Source: Cycas panzhihuaensis (lineage: Eukaryota > Cycadophyta). Taken from it: DNA of 64,000 nt. Where the stretch lies: assembly GCA_023213395.1 (NCBI GenBank), contig CM041465.1, positions 135,601,741 to 135,665,740 on the forward strand. The letters are read 5' to 3'. A model generated the notes under the pieces. The model did not search any database and was not told where the DNA came from. It saw nothing but the letters and a program-made list of their open reading frames with translations. This document shows positions 1 to 12,689 of this stretch, in pieces; position 1 is the stretch's first letter, and each line of letters begins with the position of its first letter. The translations under genes were made by a program, and so were the position numbers.

Positions 1-1519
1 GTTAATTTAATGTGCTAGCTTGAAGAGAAGGATCTGTTTCAGCAGGTTCTGATAGGGTCCAATTTTGGACTTAAGTTGATAAAGAATCTATGATTTTTGA
101 ATCAACTTGTTTATCAGAATCATCAACCAAATGAGTGTTGGTTAACAAATCTTCAACAGGAAGTTCTACATAACTAGATGTTGAAGTAGAGCCTTCTTCA
201 TCAAATACTACATCACGCAAAATAGAAATGTTATGCATGACTGGATCTAAAACTCTATAGGCTTTACTTTCTTCGTTGTAGTTAACGAAGATGTATTTTT
301 GACTTTTTTTTATCTAACTTTTTACGTTTTTCATGAGGGATATGTCCCCACATGATACTACCGAAGATTCATAAGTGTTGGATAGATGGTTTTCTTCCAG
401 ACTATTTTTGTTCTGGAGTGACATTTTGTAAACTTTTACTGGGTAAATAATTTAATAAGTAATTAGAGCAGTTAATTGCTTCTGCCCATAGTTTTAGATT
501 GAGATTCTTTGCATGTAACATGCAACGAGTCATTTCAACAAGAGTACAGTTTTTGCATTCAGCAACACCATTTTGTTGAGGCATGTATGCAACTGAATGC
601 TGGAATTTAATTCCATCTTATTTACAGAAAGAGCTAAATTTTCTACTTAAACATTCCTTAGCATTATCAGATCGAAATATTTTGATTCTTCAATGAGATT
701 GATTTTCTTCTAACATTTTATATTCAACAAAAATGTTAAACACTTGACTACGTGTTTTGAGTATATAAACCCAACATTTTCTTGAATAATCATCAATGAA
801 TATAATAAAATAACGAGATCCTAAGTATGATGGTACATGAAAAGGTCCATATATATTAGAGTGGACAAGTTCTAATAGAGTAGTTACTCGATATTGAGTT
901 TTGTATAGAAATGGATCCATGTGTTGTTTACCTATCATACAGGCTTCACAAACACCATAAATAGTGTTTAATGGTGGTAAACCATGGACCATTTCATGCT
1001 TGATTAAATATTACAATTTACCATAGCTAGTATGGCCAAATCTTGCATGCCAAAGTTTGTTGACTGAGTCAGATTTGGCAACAAAAGCACTAAATGATTT
1101 TGATTTATTATTTTGAAAACTAGTCATACTATAGAGACCTGTATTATGACCAACAGGTCCTAAAGTAATACGTTTAAATTTGTGCAATGGATCTTTAATG
1201 ACAAATTTATTTTTCTAGAATTCGACAACAAGGTCTTTCTGGCAAATTTGATATACTGAGAGGAGGTTTGGTAATAAACCAGGTATGTAAAAATGTCCTT
1301 GATTGAACCATCCTTTAGGGTAACATCACCAGATCCTTTAACTTTGAGTTGATTACCACTACTGAAAGAAATCTCTTCTTCAGAGTTCATTTTGGATTGA
1401 TAGGTGGTTAAGTTTTTCTGGTGTCCAATCATATGATGGGATGCACTAGAGTCAAGGATCCATTGTGGCGGTTGGTTAGAAGGAGCAACAAATGCAGAAG
1501 TTGTTGTTGCCAAGGAATG
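1..1519 (-). pseudogene. Copia-B protease and integrase, decayed, partial
   Basis: Minus-strand remnant of copia pol. The protease active site reads WILDSSASHHM near 1430-1470, where a functional enzyme has D-S/T-G, so this copy carries a Gly-to-Ser change; the right copy keeps DSG. Downstream comes the integrase: a Cys pair in VCEACMIGKQH near 930-960, the core start with IFIDDYSRK near 790-810, and the PQQNGVAE segment with the catalytic Glu near 560-585. Position 1 falls in the linker before reverse transcriptase. The frame is broken by stops. Family assignment is firm; activity is not possible. Confidence 0.85.
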
Positions 1520-2554
1520 ATTATGAAATTGATGGTTTTATAGTCGAGATTATGAGTTTAATTGGAAATGGGATTGAGAATGGGATTGTGGTTTATTTTC
1601 CAATCCTTTGGAAGCTTTCCATGCTTCTTAAGCTATTCTACTTCTATAAACATCAATAGTATGGCCTCTTTTATGATAGTAGGCACAACTAGTGTTCTGA
1701 GAAGAAGATGCATTGTTTCTATTAGAAACGAATTGATTGGAAGTATTCTGGTTTTTAGTTGGACTAAAATATTTAACATTATTGTGAGAATTAGATGGTG
1801 AACCTCGATGAGATTTATTAAATTTTTTATTATTATTATGAAAGTTATTATTCTGTTGTTTGTTTTTAAATCGTGGCTTAGTTTTAGAAAACAAAGCCTA
1901 TGAATGATGTTTTATTGCACCTGTTCTAATTGACATTGTCTGATGTTCAATCAACTAATTTGTTAGCTAATTGAATGTGATAGGTGGATTGCCAGCTTGT
2001 TGTCTGGCAGCTTGGTAAAGATTGAAGTGTTTTGATAATTTATTAACTGCAAGACATACGAGCGTGTCGTCATCTTTGACATGCATAGTTATTTTTTCTA
2101 TATCACCTTTTTTGGTTTTAGATTTAATGCAAATATCTAGATCTTTATTGATTGATTGAATTTTTGTTAAAAAATCCTCAACATTTGTAAAGTCATCAAA
2201 AGTCAGATTATACAATTGTTCTTCTAGGATAGCTACTTGATGTGTATCAACTTTATCATATTTTTCTTCCAAGGTTTTCCAGACAGTGGCTAAGTCGTCT
2301 TTTTCAGAAAACTGCTGACTGATTTCTAGTGAGAGAGAATTTAATATGGTGCCTAATGCAGCATCTGAGTTTATCAGATATACCATAAGATTTTCAGTAG
2401 CATCTGCTTTTGGTTTTTGGAATTCACCTGTCACATATCACCATATGTTTTGCTGTTTGAGCTGATGGGATATGCGATTCCTCTAGTCGACATAGTTTGA
2501 GCCAGTTAAGACTAGAATTGGAATGCAGGTGACTATCCCTGGCATTAATGCCAT
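1520..2554 (-). pseudogene. Copia-B gag, decayed
   Basis: Minus-strand gag. The likely start is the ATG at 2552-2554, which opens MALMPGIVTC and leads into LTGSNYVD, the usual N-terminal copia gag motif, although the track-length frame begins later at 2434. An internal TAG and a TGA (Trp/Gly-type positions) interrupt the first 50 codons. The middle contains the conserved copia gag segment around VWKTLEEKYDKVDT. A CCHC-like zinc knuckle, CAYYHKRGH with its last Cys changed to Tyr, lies near 1640-1690. The nucleocapsid part is Asn/Lys rich. Gag would have packaged element RNA; here it is dead. Confidence 0.85.
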
Positions 2555-5051
2555 ATTGGGAGTGTTGAGGTGTATTTGAAGATTAAAAAATTATGAAGGT
2601 AACTTGAGAAAATAATTACCTAATGAAAAACACTAATCTTGTTAATAGATCTATTTCACAAAGACATCTTAATTTGCATTGATTGATTTTAAGATAAAAA
2701 GATCATGTGTTTTTAAACAAACAACAATTTGTTAAGCAGTTATTTTGAAAAAAATGGTTTTCTTTTAGAAAAATAGTCCTCTTTTGGAAAAAAAATCCCC
2801 TTTAGAAAAATAAACTATCCCCCTTAAAGATAACAATTCCCTTTTAGAAAAAAAATTAAACAAATTTTCTTGACAAAAAAAACTTTATAATTAAGTATTT
2901 AGTTTCCCCCTTTTTTTTTTAATGTGTAATTTTAAAGATTAAATGGCATAATTCAAATCTATAGATTAAGTGTATATTTAAAGAGTCATAAAAACTACTT
3001 AAATAGTAGTTGGATAAACATAATATTAAAAAAAAAATTAGCCTAAAGTTAATTAGGCTTAAGTTGCAAGATCTATATGTAAGGGGTTTAATTTTTAAAA
3101 AAAGAACTTAAAGAAGGATATATTGATTTACATTTTAAAATATTAAGAGTAGGCGATTAAAGATTATAAATACCTTATAAGGAGAAAAATTAAGGGAGAG
3201 GGATTTTGTTTAAATATTAATAAAATATTTGGGGGGAAAGGGGAGAATGTAATAGAATCAAAGAGGATAATAATTAAGGAAGGGGAGGTATTTATTTAAT
3301 AAAGGTATTATAAAGGTGTTTAAGGTTTGTTTTAATAAAAAAATGTTTAAGGGAAGGGAAACTTTGATTTGAATCAAAGTATAAAATTAATAGAGTTTGA
3401 TTAAAATCTATTTCGATTAAGATCAAAATGATTTAAATCATTGTAAGGTAGGGGGGTATTAATTTGAATCGAAGTACTAAATGTAATTTAGAAACTTTAA
3501 TCTAAATCAAAGTATTAAGTTAAATGCATTGATTCATTTGAATCAATAATTAAAACATTTTTATAAAGTTAAAAGGGGGGGAGGGGGGGTGATGATTCAT
3601 TTGAATCAAAAAATAAAAGATTTTATAAAGTTTAAGGGAGGGGGGGTTAATTTTAAATCAAAAAATAAATATTACTAAATAATAATAAGGTGCAAACCCT
3701 ACGTTTTTATTTGTATTAAAACATAAAGTTAGATTTGAATTAAGATTAGGGTCTAGTGGGGATAAAGACAAGGAAACCCTACCTGGTAATCCCCATCATG
3801 GCGACGGCGTTCGCTCTCTTTACATTGCAGATCTCTAAGGCAAGGATGGAGAACAAAGGCGTTGTAGAGATAGGGAGGTGGGGCAATTCAAGAAGAATTG
3901 TGGCTATTGGTTGAGAGGCAGCAGGTCGTGGCAACACCACGATGATCTTTTTCTTTTATCTTTTTCTTTTGTTTGCCTGGTTGCTGGTTTTCTTCCCACG
4001 AGGGCATCTCCTCTTCAACTACATGAAACGTGGCCGTTCCTTTGTGCTTCCTGGTTCTTTTTGCTGGGTTAGACCCTTCAGTTGGCCCTTTGTTAGTACC
4101 ACATGACTCAATATGTCAATGGGTGCCGTTGGCGTCTTCTCCTCAGGTGTTTATAGTAATCTTCTCTTGCCTTCTCCTCTCTGTTTTCTTACGTGACTAT
4201 GGAGAGAGCTACTGGAAACTTCTTGTTTGGAGCAGAGTTCAATTACATGGAGCCATTAACAAGTGCTTCTTATTTATTGTAGTAGGTGCAAACCAGGAGG
4301 AGATCACGTTGATTGAATAGCAACGAGATTATGGAAGGAGGAAAATGACTTAGAGATAAAATCGACCTGGCAGGCTACTGTGTTGGTTGGATGACATCTC
4401 CTGCACCAATCCTTGTCTAGACATTTAAGAGAGGGTTTACAAGTGAACTGTGAGGCAGAGAAAGGTAGAGAAAAGAAGACATATGGGTCTTAGACCCCAA
4501 GGGTTCTTTTTGAGCTATAATCTCCCTTAAAGAGATTAGTTAATGAGTCAGCTCTATTCCCTCATATTCTGTTGAAGAATTTTATTATACAGATGGAGTT
4601 TTGTTTTGAGAATGGCCTTGTTTCACTGGAATAATACATGCCATAGAGTTCTGTACGTGAGGATGGGAATGGAGTAATTGGTCCTTAATTTTCTTGTTAA
4701 AAAGAGTGTGAATTGTTGATGATAGTAAGGTTTCCAGCCTCAGGAAAACACATTAAATCTAAGAACTGGACAAAAGAGTGAAATCTGAGAACTAGATAAA
4801 AGAGTATTATAAGAAGTGATATATATTGATCTGGGACAAACCTGGCATATGGCTCTATCTTGATGGTAGTTTTTATATAAGAATCTGATGTATATAAAAA
4901 GATGGCTTTGCCTTAATAGCAGTTTTTATGTAAAAATTTGATGTATAAAAAAAAATGGCTTTGCCTTAATGGCAGTTTTTGTGTAAAAAACAATTATAGA
5001 ATTTTGTATGGATGAAATATTTTATGAAAAGATATTAATGGAACATGTGTA
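2555..5051 (-). other. Copia-B 5' leader (about 2.5 kb between PBS and gag)
   Basis: This is far longer than the few hundred bases usual for copia leaders. It has two parts. 2600-3720 is strongly AT-rich with long purine tracts, including runs of G at about 3577-3589 and 3640-3646 and repeated GATTCATTTGAATCA-like motifs. 3720-4740 is visibly richer in G+C and holds two plus-strand (antisense) open frames at 3878-4072 and 4030-4320. The second of these is also open, with few changes, in the other arm. No protein family is recognisable in them. The part nearest the PBS holds a 53-bp tandem repeat. Confidence 0.7.
4841..4976 (-). repeat. 53-bp tandem repeat next to the PBS (left copy)
   Basis: Three imperfect copies of a unit built round TTGCCTTAATGGCAG, a short hairpin (TGCC and GGCA arms). 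The best preserved copies lie near 4910 and 4963. It mirrors the repeat at 42495-42630. The left copies are more degraded. Confidence 0.75.
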
Positions 5052-5063
5052 GCTCTAATACCA
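5052..5063 (-). other. Primer-binding site, Copia-B left copy
   Basis: On the minus strand this reads TGGTATTAGAGC, one mismatch from TGGTATCAGAGC, the complement of the initiator tRNA-Met 3' end used by most plant copia elements. It directly abuts the LTR. Confidence 0.9.
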
Positions 5064-5492
5064 TGATGGAATAAGCACATGCACATAATCATTAAATCAC
5101 AGGTATAAATGAAAAAATACAGAAAAATGACAATGCACATGTACATAGGATTGATAGGTGGAAAACCCCTTCTGAGGAAGAAAAACCACCTCCTAATCTA
5201 AATTGAATTAATAAATGAATAAAAAAATAATACAATAACTAACCTCTAAAATAGCCTAGTTTCAGGCATAAGGACAAACATCCTAGATTCCTGGAACTGA
5301 TTCCATAAATCTAGGAACCTAATAAATAGGATGGAGGTTTGTTGGAATGCGATTCCACATTTCAACGACCATCTACAATTCAATTAATTTTAAACATAAG
5401 TTTACAACTTTAGAATCAATTAAATAATATTTAAGACATGTGACTTAAATAATAACATTAAAATACATAAGTTTGCATTATATAATCTAACA
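5064..5492 (-). repeat. Copia-B 5' LTR (left copy)
   Basis: 429-bp LTR beginning TGTTAGATTATATAATGC and ending CCATCA on the minus strand, matching 41978-42407 end to end. The flanking ATTTG at 5493-5497 is one half of the target-site duplication; the other half is outside the window. Confidence 0.92.
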
Positions 5493-7454
5493 ATTTGAAA
5501 GTTGATAAGAATTGGCCAATGGCAAGTCAAGATGTATTTACTTCATAAAAGCTAGTTTGTGATGATTGGGAAGAAGACTACTTGAAGATCCAGCTAGGTA
5601 TTCTAGAATTGCCTCATCATTCTCAAAATGGTCTAAATGATAAAGATCTATGAGGATGGAATTCTTCATATTAGTTAAGAGGCAAGGTAACAACCTCATG
5701 AGAGGGAAATTATCAAAAGATTGTTGGTCCTAAGTTGGGAAGATATCGATAATTAAAGATGCTTGTATGAAAGGAGCACCTTGGTCTTGAAAGTTCCAAC
5801 TTAAAGTGAAGACTTGTTAAAAGCTAAATTAATTAATCAAAGGAAAATTACTACGTGGAGTAAGATGGGCAAGAGGTGATGGTAAATTTTGAAAAGCACT
5901 TTGAGAAGGAAGGGATATGATTAAAATCATATTAATTTCTTTAACTTCCCTAGGTGATGTTAGATTTAATCCAAGTAAAGAAGAAATCAAAGGAGTTCTA
6001 TATCAAGTGAAAAATCAAGGTGCCTATGTAATATGGACTTCTTCTTATGGTGGTTAAGCCAAGTAATAAAGAAAGGAGATCAAAGGAATGAAGACCTTCT
6101 AGGTACAAGCATAAAGTCATGGGAGGAAGCTCATCATCTATATGAATGAGTAGTCATAAGAGAATTATTAGAGGTTCTTCTAATCAAAGGAAGGCATAGT
6201 ATACATGTGTAGTCTTGTTCATTCCTAAGTGAAGTAATAGAAATGATTTATTGCAATGAGGATGACTCATTATAAGTTTGATTATCATCATAAGGTACTT
6301 CCTTTAGAATAGGAAGAATTAAAAAAGGATGTAAAATCAATTGAATGATCTGTAAGTTAGTAGTAGAAGAGCCTAACTCTAAAGATATCTTTCCAATCAT
6401 ATTAATGTCCTTAACTTTAGTTTTAGGAAAAGAAGAGGTCCTCATGGCAAAGTACTATCCTAAACCTAGAGAATAAAAGAAGTTCTCAAAAGAATCAAAA
6501 CACTCTCTAGGTTCTATAACAATTTTGACCAAAGGAATTAAACATTTAACAAGTTTTGGTTTACATTTAATAATCCTTAATTCTCCCTCATGAATGAATC
6601 TAAGTTTGCCAAAGAGAGAAGAACAAATAACAAACATTTAGGTAATCCATGGTATACCCAAGAGGATGTTATATTCTAGATCTAAATCAATAATAGTTAG
6701 GGTAACTAAGATTGTCTCCCCTTTCAATGCCAAAGGCAAAGTAACCTGTCCAAGGGTGATTTTCTAATTCTTAGCATATCCTTGATAGATCCACGTACAT
6801 GGTTTAAAAATGAAAATCTCTAAGTCTTCAATGAGACAAAGAGGAATCACATTTATAGATGAGCCTTTGTTAATAATAACATGATGAATATTTATATCAT
6901 CCTTAAAAATCTTAATGTAAAAGGGTAGAATATCATTAGGAGCATGTTCCAAATGGGTAGGCAAGGTAGTTAAATTAAAAGAGAGGGTATAACTAAGTGA
7001 AATAGTAGGAATAGAAACTCCTAAGGCATCAAATAATGATTGTCTTTGTTTAGGACTTTAAAAACTCTATAACTAATATCCATGTAAGAATTGTCTTCAA
7101 CTTTTCAAGCAAGGAGAAAGATCCATATTTTAAAGTAAAAGGAATGGATTAAAATCAAATAGGATGAGGGGGAGAAAGAGGAAAAGAATCAGGATTCTTG
7201 AATGTCAAATTATTAGGTAATTTAGTTAGCCCTGGGTTCTTTGTAACCTTGACTATATTGATGGTTCTCTTAACTTCTCCACCTTTAGGAGGTAAACAAG
7301 TTTGATTACTAGTTCACGTTCCTATTGCATGAGGTATGGTGTTTGATTTCTTAACTTGATTAGATTTTGAACCCTCATATTCATTAACTTCTCCTTGCTT
7401 GGCTTTATCTTTATATTTAGCTTTACTTTCCTTAGATTCATATTATGGCAATGA
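5493..7454 (-). pseudogene. Gypsy-1 fragment with protease domain (left copy)
   Basis: Ty3/gypsy sequence lying between the Copia-B and Copia-C insertions, duplicate of 40016-41977. The protease is at about 6450-7020 on the minus strand. Its active-site segment reads INKGSSINVIP where the family has a D-G/E-G type centre, so the catalytic Asp is Asn. It is followed by a degraded LLGRPWI-type motif near 6640-6670. The rest, 5493-6440, is the protease-RT linker with no motif I can name. 7025-7450 encodes the Lys-rich region before protease. Confidence 0.8.
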
Positions 7455-7752
7455 TGAAAAGGGTTAATATCACAAGGTCGTTATATTAGTTGATTATTTC
7501 TAAAAAGGGTCTTATGTGAACTTTAAATTAGATCAATTAAGTGAAATGTACTTTCATGTGGATTATATATAATTTCATTTTACCTAACTCTAATGCTCCC
7601 TCTCTCAATATAAAAGTAAAATCTCAATGAAGGAGACTCATTCTTACCTCCCTATTTTATGAGAGCTGCGTTCTTTCTCTCAAGTCTCTCTTACTCCCAT
7701 GTTTGCCTTTATATTTAGTGCATGGAAATGAAGGATAGATCCACTCTTTTCA
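7455..7752 (+). repeat. Copia-C 5' LTR (left copy)
   Basis: 298 bp, from TGAAAAGGG to CTCTTTTCA, giving an unusually long near-perfect terminal inverted repeat (TGAAAAG/CTTTTCA). The same LTR occurs at 15448-15746, 32423-32720, 39718-40015 and 54977-55274. Confidence 0.93.
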
Positions 7753-7754
7753 TG

Positions 7755-7766
7755 TGGTATTAGAGC
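7755..7766 (+). other. Primer-binding site, Copia-C left copy
   Basis: TGGTATTAGAGC, one mismatch from the initiator tRNA-Met complement, two bases after the LTR end. Confidence 0.9.
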
Positions 7767-9776
7767 TTACTTCCTTCATATTCCTCACTTATACTTTCAA
7801 TGAAGACATCACTTCCTTCTCCTCCATAATCCATGTGGTGAAGGAGATTGTGAAAGTGGATTTAGAAATTTTTTCAAGTTATTATGATAGTATATTTTGT
7901 ATTATTTACTTTCCCTTTCTCTTTTACAGGTTTAGAAGCACAATACAAGGAGTTATAAGGCCTAAGGATTTCAATCCTTTAGTGGCCATTCATGCTATCT
8001 CATTCTTCTTTTTCTTTCCCTTCTTTTTATCTATTTAATAAGGGGAAATGCTGCAGAAAATTTTTTAGCATTTAGAAGAATGATTGTAAGGGGGGGTTTT
8101 ACCCTTTTTTTTTTAAGAATTTTGACCCATTTAAAATATCCATTATTGTATGCTCTCAACTTTCCCATATTGGGATCCTGGTGATAAAAAAATGATAGAA
8201 ATTTCATATGGTATCATGTGTTAATGAGATATTATCAAGCTAAAATTTCTACAGGAATAAAATTTGCTTGTTAAACTTCTACATAGCTCCAATTGATGTG
8301 ATTCTAATTGTTAAAGATAAGGCTCTAAGTCAACTTTCTAGAACAAAAATCAACACCTAATTTTAATGTCATATAAGGAAGTTATTGATATTTTAGTAAA
8401 TAGTAGTTATTTTTCATGAGAATTCTGGAAAAATATAATCTTCTAACTTTGTGGGGCTACCAAAAACTTTCCAGAACTCATTTGGACCTGATTTTACTAG
8501 TGAAGATGAAGCTATGAGTCTAGTTTACAGCACAAAAACCATTATTTTATTTCATTGTCATGGGAGAAAGCTATTGCTAATTTAGTGAAGACTACTTTCT
8601 TTTATATTAAATTTAAAAAAAAAAAAAAGTAAAGAAAATTTCTTCCTTCTTTTTATAAAGCTTTAAAGCCCATTATAAAAGTGAGAAAGAAACACCTAGA
8701 TCGAAGCAATATCCAGTGTCCTCACTCACTTATTAGCATTGCATTTCAGCACTCTAAAATCACTCAAATCAAGCACCCTAAAGATACTTCAAGCAAGCAC
8801 TGCAAAAGCAACATAAGCAAGCATTCTATTTTTAGTTAAATGTATGTTTGATGCAATTCGATAATCTTTTCATTATTCTTAAAAGGAATGCATCACATAC
8901 GCTAATTTTTGCCATCTTATACGTGTTCACACAGTCACTAAGGTTGAGATACTTTAGTTGGAAAAATTCAATGCCATAAAGGAGGTGTGGGTTTCAAGTT
9001 GGGACTGGACTAAACTAGAATATTGGTGAGGTTTAGTTAGCCATACCATTATGCCTCAATCAGGGATCATCCTGATAACAAACCAAAAAAACTAAAACTT
9101 TAATACAAGATTAAAATATACCTAATCTAATATCCATCATAGCCATAGGTATGCATATACCACTCTTTAGAAGAGGTATATAGCTTCTCATTAGTGAACT
9201 GGGTGAGGATTGGGAGTACCTGGGCTCTATTGTGACTTGGATTTCATCACAAAGCATAATTGCAGGTATCGTGGGTGAAGGGCAACTTAATTCTAATAGA
9301 AGCCTAGGCATCCCTTCAACACCCTCAACTACATGTTGGACATAAGTTAGAGGTCATTGGGTTAATTATGAATCCTACATTTGAGTTTCAAATGTAAACC
9401 CAATGATATCAGCTTCTACATTAGCCTATAATCTTGTATATTAATCACTTACTTATTTGTAAAAAGTGATGCATAGTGTAATCACAATCATAGTGCTTCT
9501 CATATTCCCGCTATATCAAGTTAATATTTACCACAAGTATTAGTGACTAATTTTTATCATACTGCTTCTCATAATCCTGTTGCATCAGGTTAATATTTGT
9601 CACAAGTGTTGGTGACTTTTATCTAAGTTGCCCCCTTCATATTTGAGCAACCATTCTCATTTCTTCTTCCTTCTGCTACACTACTTCATTACATTTCCCA
9701 TTTGTAAATAGTGATTATTCATTTATTGCCATGAATTTTATAGTCCCTTATTCATTTCTTCCCTTCTCAAAAGACA
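7767..9776 (+). other. Copia-C 5' leader
   Basis: About 2.0 kb between PBS and gag. A short frame starting at the PBS (7754-8038) is open in all four family copies in the window, but it is compositionally biased (Phe/Ser rich) and resembles no protein I know, so I treat it as leader. 8650-8830 contains short repeated AAGCAAGCAC motifs, better preserved in Copia-C2. The last 300 bases hold a 69-bp tandem duplication before gag. Confidence 0.7.
9489..9626 (+). repeat. 69-bp tandem duplication upstream of gag (left copy)
   Basis: Two imperfect copies starting at 9489 and 9558, each running CATA-TGCTTCTCAT ... GTTAATATTT ... ACAAGT-TT-GTGAC. The same duplication with the same period is present at 37845-37982 and 57011-57148, so it predates dispersal of the family. 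Confidence 0.8.
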
Positions 9777-10760
9777 CCATGTCTTCATAGTTCAAGCAAA
9801 ATATGAACTACATTCTAAAAAGGTAAGAAAATTTGGGCATGTGGTTTACTAGTGTTAGAAATGCTATAAACTATAAAGGTCTACAGAGAGATCACTTGCA
9901 ACCTACACCATCTGTTGTAGCTATAGCTACTTCAACTATTTCTAGAGGAGGTGCTCTAACTGCTCCCACTAAAGCTACAACTAAATGCCAATGGGAACTT
10001 AATGATGATAAAATCTGTGTAGGGATACAGCTTATCACTGATTATTCCCTATATAATCTCATTGATGAAGCTGTACATGATACAGTATGGAAAGTTCTTG
10101 AAGTTCTTAAGAAGAACTTTGACACTAAATCAGACTTAGAATTTATTCACTTAGTGCTAAAGATGAAAAATTTTTAAATGTAAAAAAGACACACAAGTGA
10201 GACAATCAATCTCTTTCGTCTAATCAAGCAAGCCATTGATAAAGATTTTAAAACTCAATGCATTACATGGGATTTCTTGATTTAGTCATGTCTCCATATC
10301 CTAGATTAAAAAAAACTATTAGGAAGTCTTCAATCTAGTGGCATTTTGAAGACCCTAAACTTTGAGGCTCTTGCTGATAAGTTCATTGAATTTGATAAGA
10401 CCTTTGATAACAACTTTGCCACTATATCAGATTCAATTGATATTGCTTTTGAAGTGGAAGAAGATCTTTGTTATACTAAAAATCAAGGTCAGTACTCTCA
10501 TAAACGTGGTAATTCTTGTGGAAGAGGAATAGGTAGACAACAAGGACAATGTCCTCTTAGTCAACAGGCTCCTCAACTCCAACAAAAATAGTCTCAAGGC
10601 CAAGGCCAAAATAATTAACCTGGACCTAGATCCAGTAATTAGAGATAATCCAACTAGCCCAATACTTCTTATGGGACTAGAAATCAAACAATTGTGTGCC
10701 AAAGATGTGATAGAAAGGACATTATACAAAAAATAATAGAACTTCCACCAACAAACTACT
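9777..10760 (+). pseudogene. Copia-C gag, decayed (left copy)
   Basis: Starts MSS with a TAG at codon 4 (Gln in Copia-C2), followed by FKQNMNYILKR. The conserved capsid part is open at 9833-10177. A second open segment at 10346-10591 carries SLQSSGILKTLNFEALADKF. A Gln/Gly-rich stretch follows, broken by a TAG at 10589-10591 that is also present in the other two copies. The zinc knuckle CQRCDRKD near 10690 has lost its His and last Cys; Copia-C2 keeps a complete CX2CX4HX4C. Several stops and at least one frameshift make it non-functional. Confidence 0.85.
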
Positions 10761-10939
10761 AAATTATCAACAATGCCATGGTGCACATACTGTTGATAAT
10801 ACTTCTTTTGAAGATGTTTTTGGTGGAACATAATTTGCTCATGTACACCTTCAAAGAATTGGGACCACTTCATCAAATGTTATTAATAGATCCACTAAGT
10901 ATATTGAGGCTCATTGTAGCTATGCTTATTCACTTTTAC

Positions 10940-12330
10940 CTTCACAACTTGGAGTTACAAATAGTGCCACCTAAAATACTTCATCGTGGATCATGGATAC
11001 TGGAGAAACACAACACATGACTTGTCATCACTAGTTCTTTCATGATTTTGACTCTGAAGTTCATGGTGTTGTACACATAGCTAACAAATTATCTCAGCCA
11101 GTCAAAGAACTTAGAACTATTTGCCTAAAACTCCTAGGCCTTCTAGATTTTACACTTGTTGATGTTTTATATATTCCTGCTCTAAAGCAAGATATGATCT
11201 CCCTGTTCATCCTTGTCTCTCATGGATTTGATCTGAGTGTAACTACAAATAATCAAACTCTCTATGTCATTCACTCTCCTTCAAATGTTATGGTTATGAC
11301 TAGAATTCTTGATGGCAAATATTTTCGCCTAATTGGCTTACCATCCTCTGAAGCCAACTATGTTGATGATGACTCATCAAAAGTTGTCCCAAGTGGCCCT
11401 ATGGCATGCTCGTATGGGCCATATAAAAATTAATCATTTATGAGAACTATAAGCCACTCTTCTTGGTTTACTTAGGCTCTCCTCTAAGCCCTTTAAATGT
11501 GAAGCATGTATTATTGCCAAATCTCAAAGACAACCCTTTCCTCGTAGTTAGTGGAAATGTAGCCAACCTTTGTAGCTTGTACACATAGATATATGTAGTC
11601 CTATGCCTATCCCTTCTCTTAAACAGAAGTGGTACTATATTACTTTCATTGATGATTTTACCAAGAAAGTATGGGTTATTTTCCTTACAAAGAAAGATGA
11701 AACTTTTTCTATGTTTTAAACTTTCAAGGCCCACATGGAAAATGAATCAGGATTCAAGATCAAAATACTTAGGACTAATAATGGTGGCGAGTACACATCC
11801 AATGAGTTTGAATCGTACCAACGTCAATATGGAATCAAACATCAGACCATTGTTGCAAGTCCACCCCAACAAAATAGAGTTGTCGAGTACATGAATAAGA
11901 CCATCATGAACATAGCTTGTGATATGCTGGTATATAAGAATGTCCCTATCTATCTTTGGGTTGAGGCTATCTGGACTACTGTGTATTACATCAACACTAT
12001 TAGTCCCTCTAAGCTTGGCCCCTCTCCACATGAAATATGGTATGGAAAAATCCCCTATTTCTCCCACTTCATAATTTTTGGCTCTACTTGTTATGCTCAT
12101 ATTATGAAGGAACATAGAAATAAGCTCCAAGATAGAGCCATCAAAGGTATCTTTGTCAGATACCCTATGGAAAAAAAGGAATACAAGGTTTTCATGCCTT
12201 TATAGTGCAAAATCATCATCACTAGAGATGTTATCTTTGCAAAGACTAAAGATCAATTACTTAGACTTGACTCCAAGATGCCTTCATAATGATTTAATGA
12301 TACTACTAAATTTGATGTCTATATTCTAAA
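10940..12330 (+). pseudogene. Copia-C protease and integrase, decayed (left copy)
   Basis: The protease active site is WIMDTGETQHM, with DTG at 10995-11003, intact. A TAG at 11032-11034 just after CHH is shared by all copies. Integrase zinc-finger remnants lie at about 11415-11550. The core follows: FIDDFTKKVW near 11650, then ILRTNNGGEYTS, where the second catalytic Asp is Asn (codon 11777-11779), then the third catalytic residue in RVVEYMNKT near 11885. Conserved copia segments PIYLWVEAIWT and HEIWYGK are clear. A TAG ends the open segment at 12203-12205. Confidence 0.87.
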
Positions 12331-12689
12331 ATTTAGGGAGGGAGATGCTCAACAGTTGATGAAAATCTTGGAATCTGATAAGAGAGCCTAAGAGGATACA
12401 AGTTGTGACTCCTAGCCAATGTGTACATATCTAATACTATCATTTGTGAATAGCCAAGTTGACAAAGGCAAAGCCATAGCAAAAGGATCATCTTCTCCAA
12501 CATCTATGGCTGGCCCATCTTCTCCAGTATCGTTAACTTCCTTTGTTTAAATATTTCACATAATCCTTTTTAGGATCAAAACAAAAACCAAGAGGCTGTG
12601 GAAATAAAAACTTCATTCATAACTTGAGGTTTTCATGAAGCCTACCAACTACACAAGGACATGTGACCAAATAAGGTAGGCAAAACTGG

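Larger units (their letters stand above)
1..5492 (-). mobile_element. Copia-B, left copy (Ty1/copia, 3' part outside window)
   Basis: Minus-strand Ty1/copia element. Its 5' LTR is at 5064-5492, the primer-binding site at 5052-5063, a very long leader at 2555-5051, then gag, protease and integrase running off the window start. It is the inverted duplicate of the complete Copia-B at 41978-49364. It sits in gypsy sequence at the same target site: ATTTG follows the LTR at 5493-5497, the complement of CAAAT. This copy keeps about 345 bp of protease/integrase sequence (about 986-1330) that the right copy has lost. Confidence 0.9.

Noticed and set aside
4030-4320. Plus-strand frame in the Copia-B leader as a host membrane protein
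   Set aside because: It is hydrophobic and open in both arms, but the arms are recent duplicates and I recognise no family. Kept only as part of the leader.
7754-8038. Short frame beginning at the Copia-C PBS as a gene
   Set aside because: It is present in four copies but starts inside the PBS region, is biased in composition and is cut in Copia-C2; no domain.
10589-10591. Gag stop in Copia-C as a programmed readthrough site
   Set aside because: The downstream context (TCTCAA) is not a known readthrough signal, and several other stops occur in the same gag, including a shared TAA.
10433-10876. 147-codon minus-strand frame, also open at 36595-37038
   Set aside because: It is antisense to Copia-C gag; its conservation follows from the inverted duplication.
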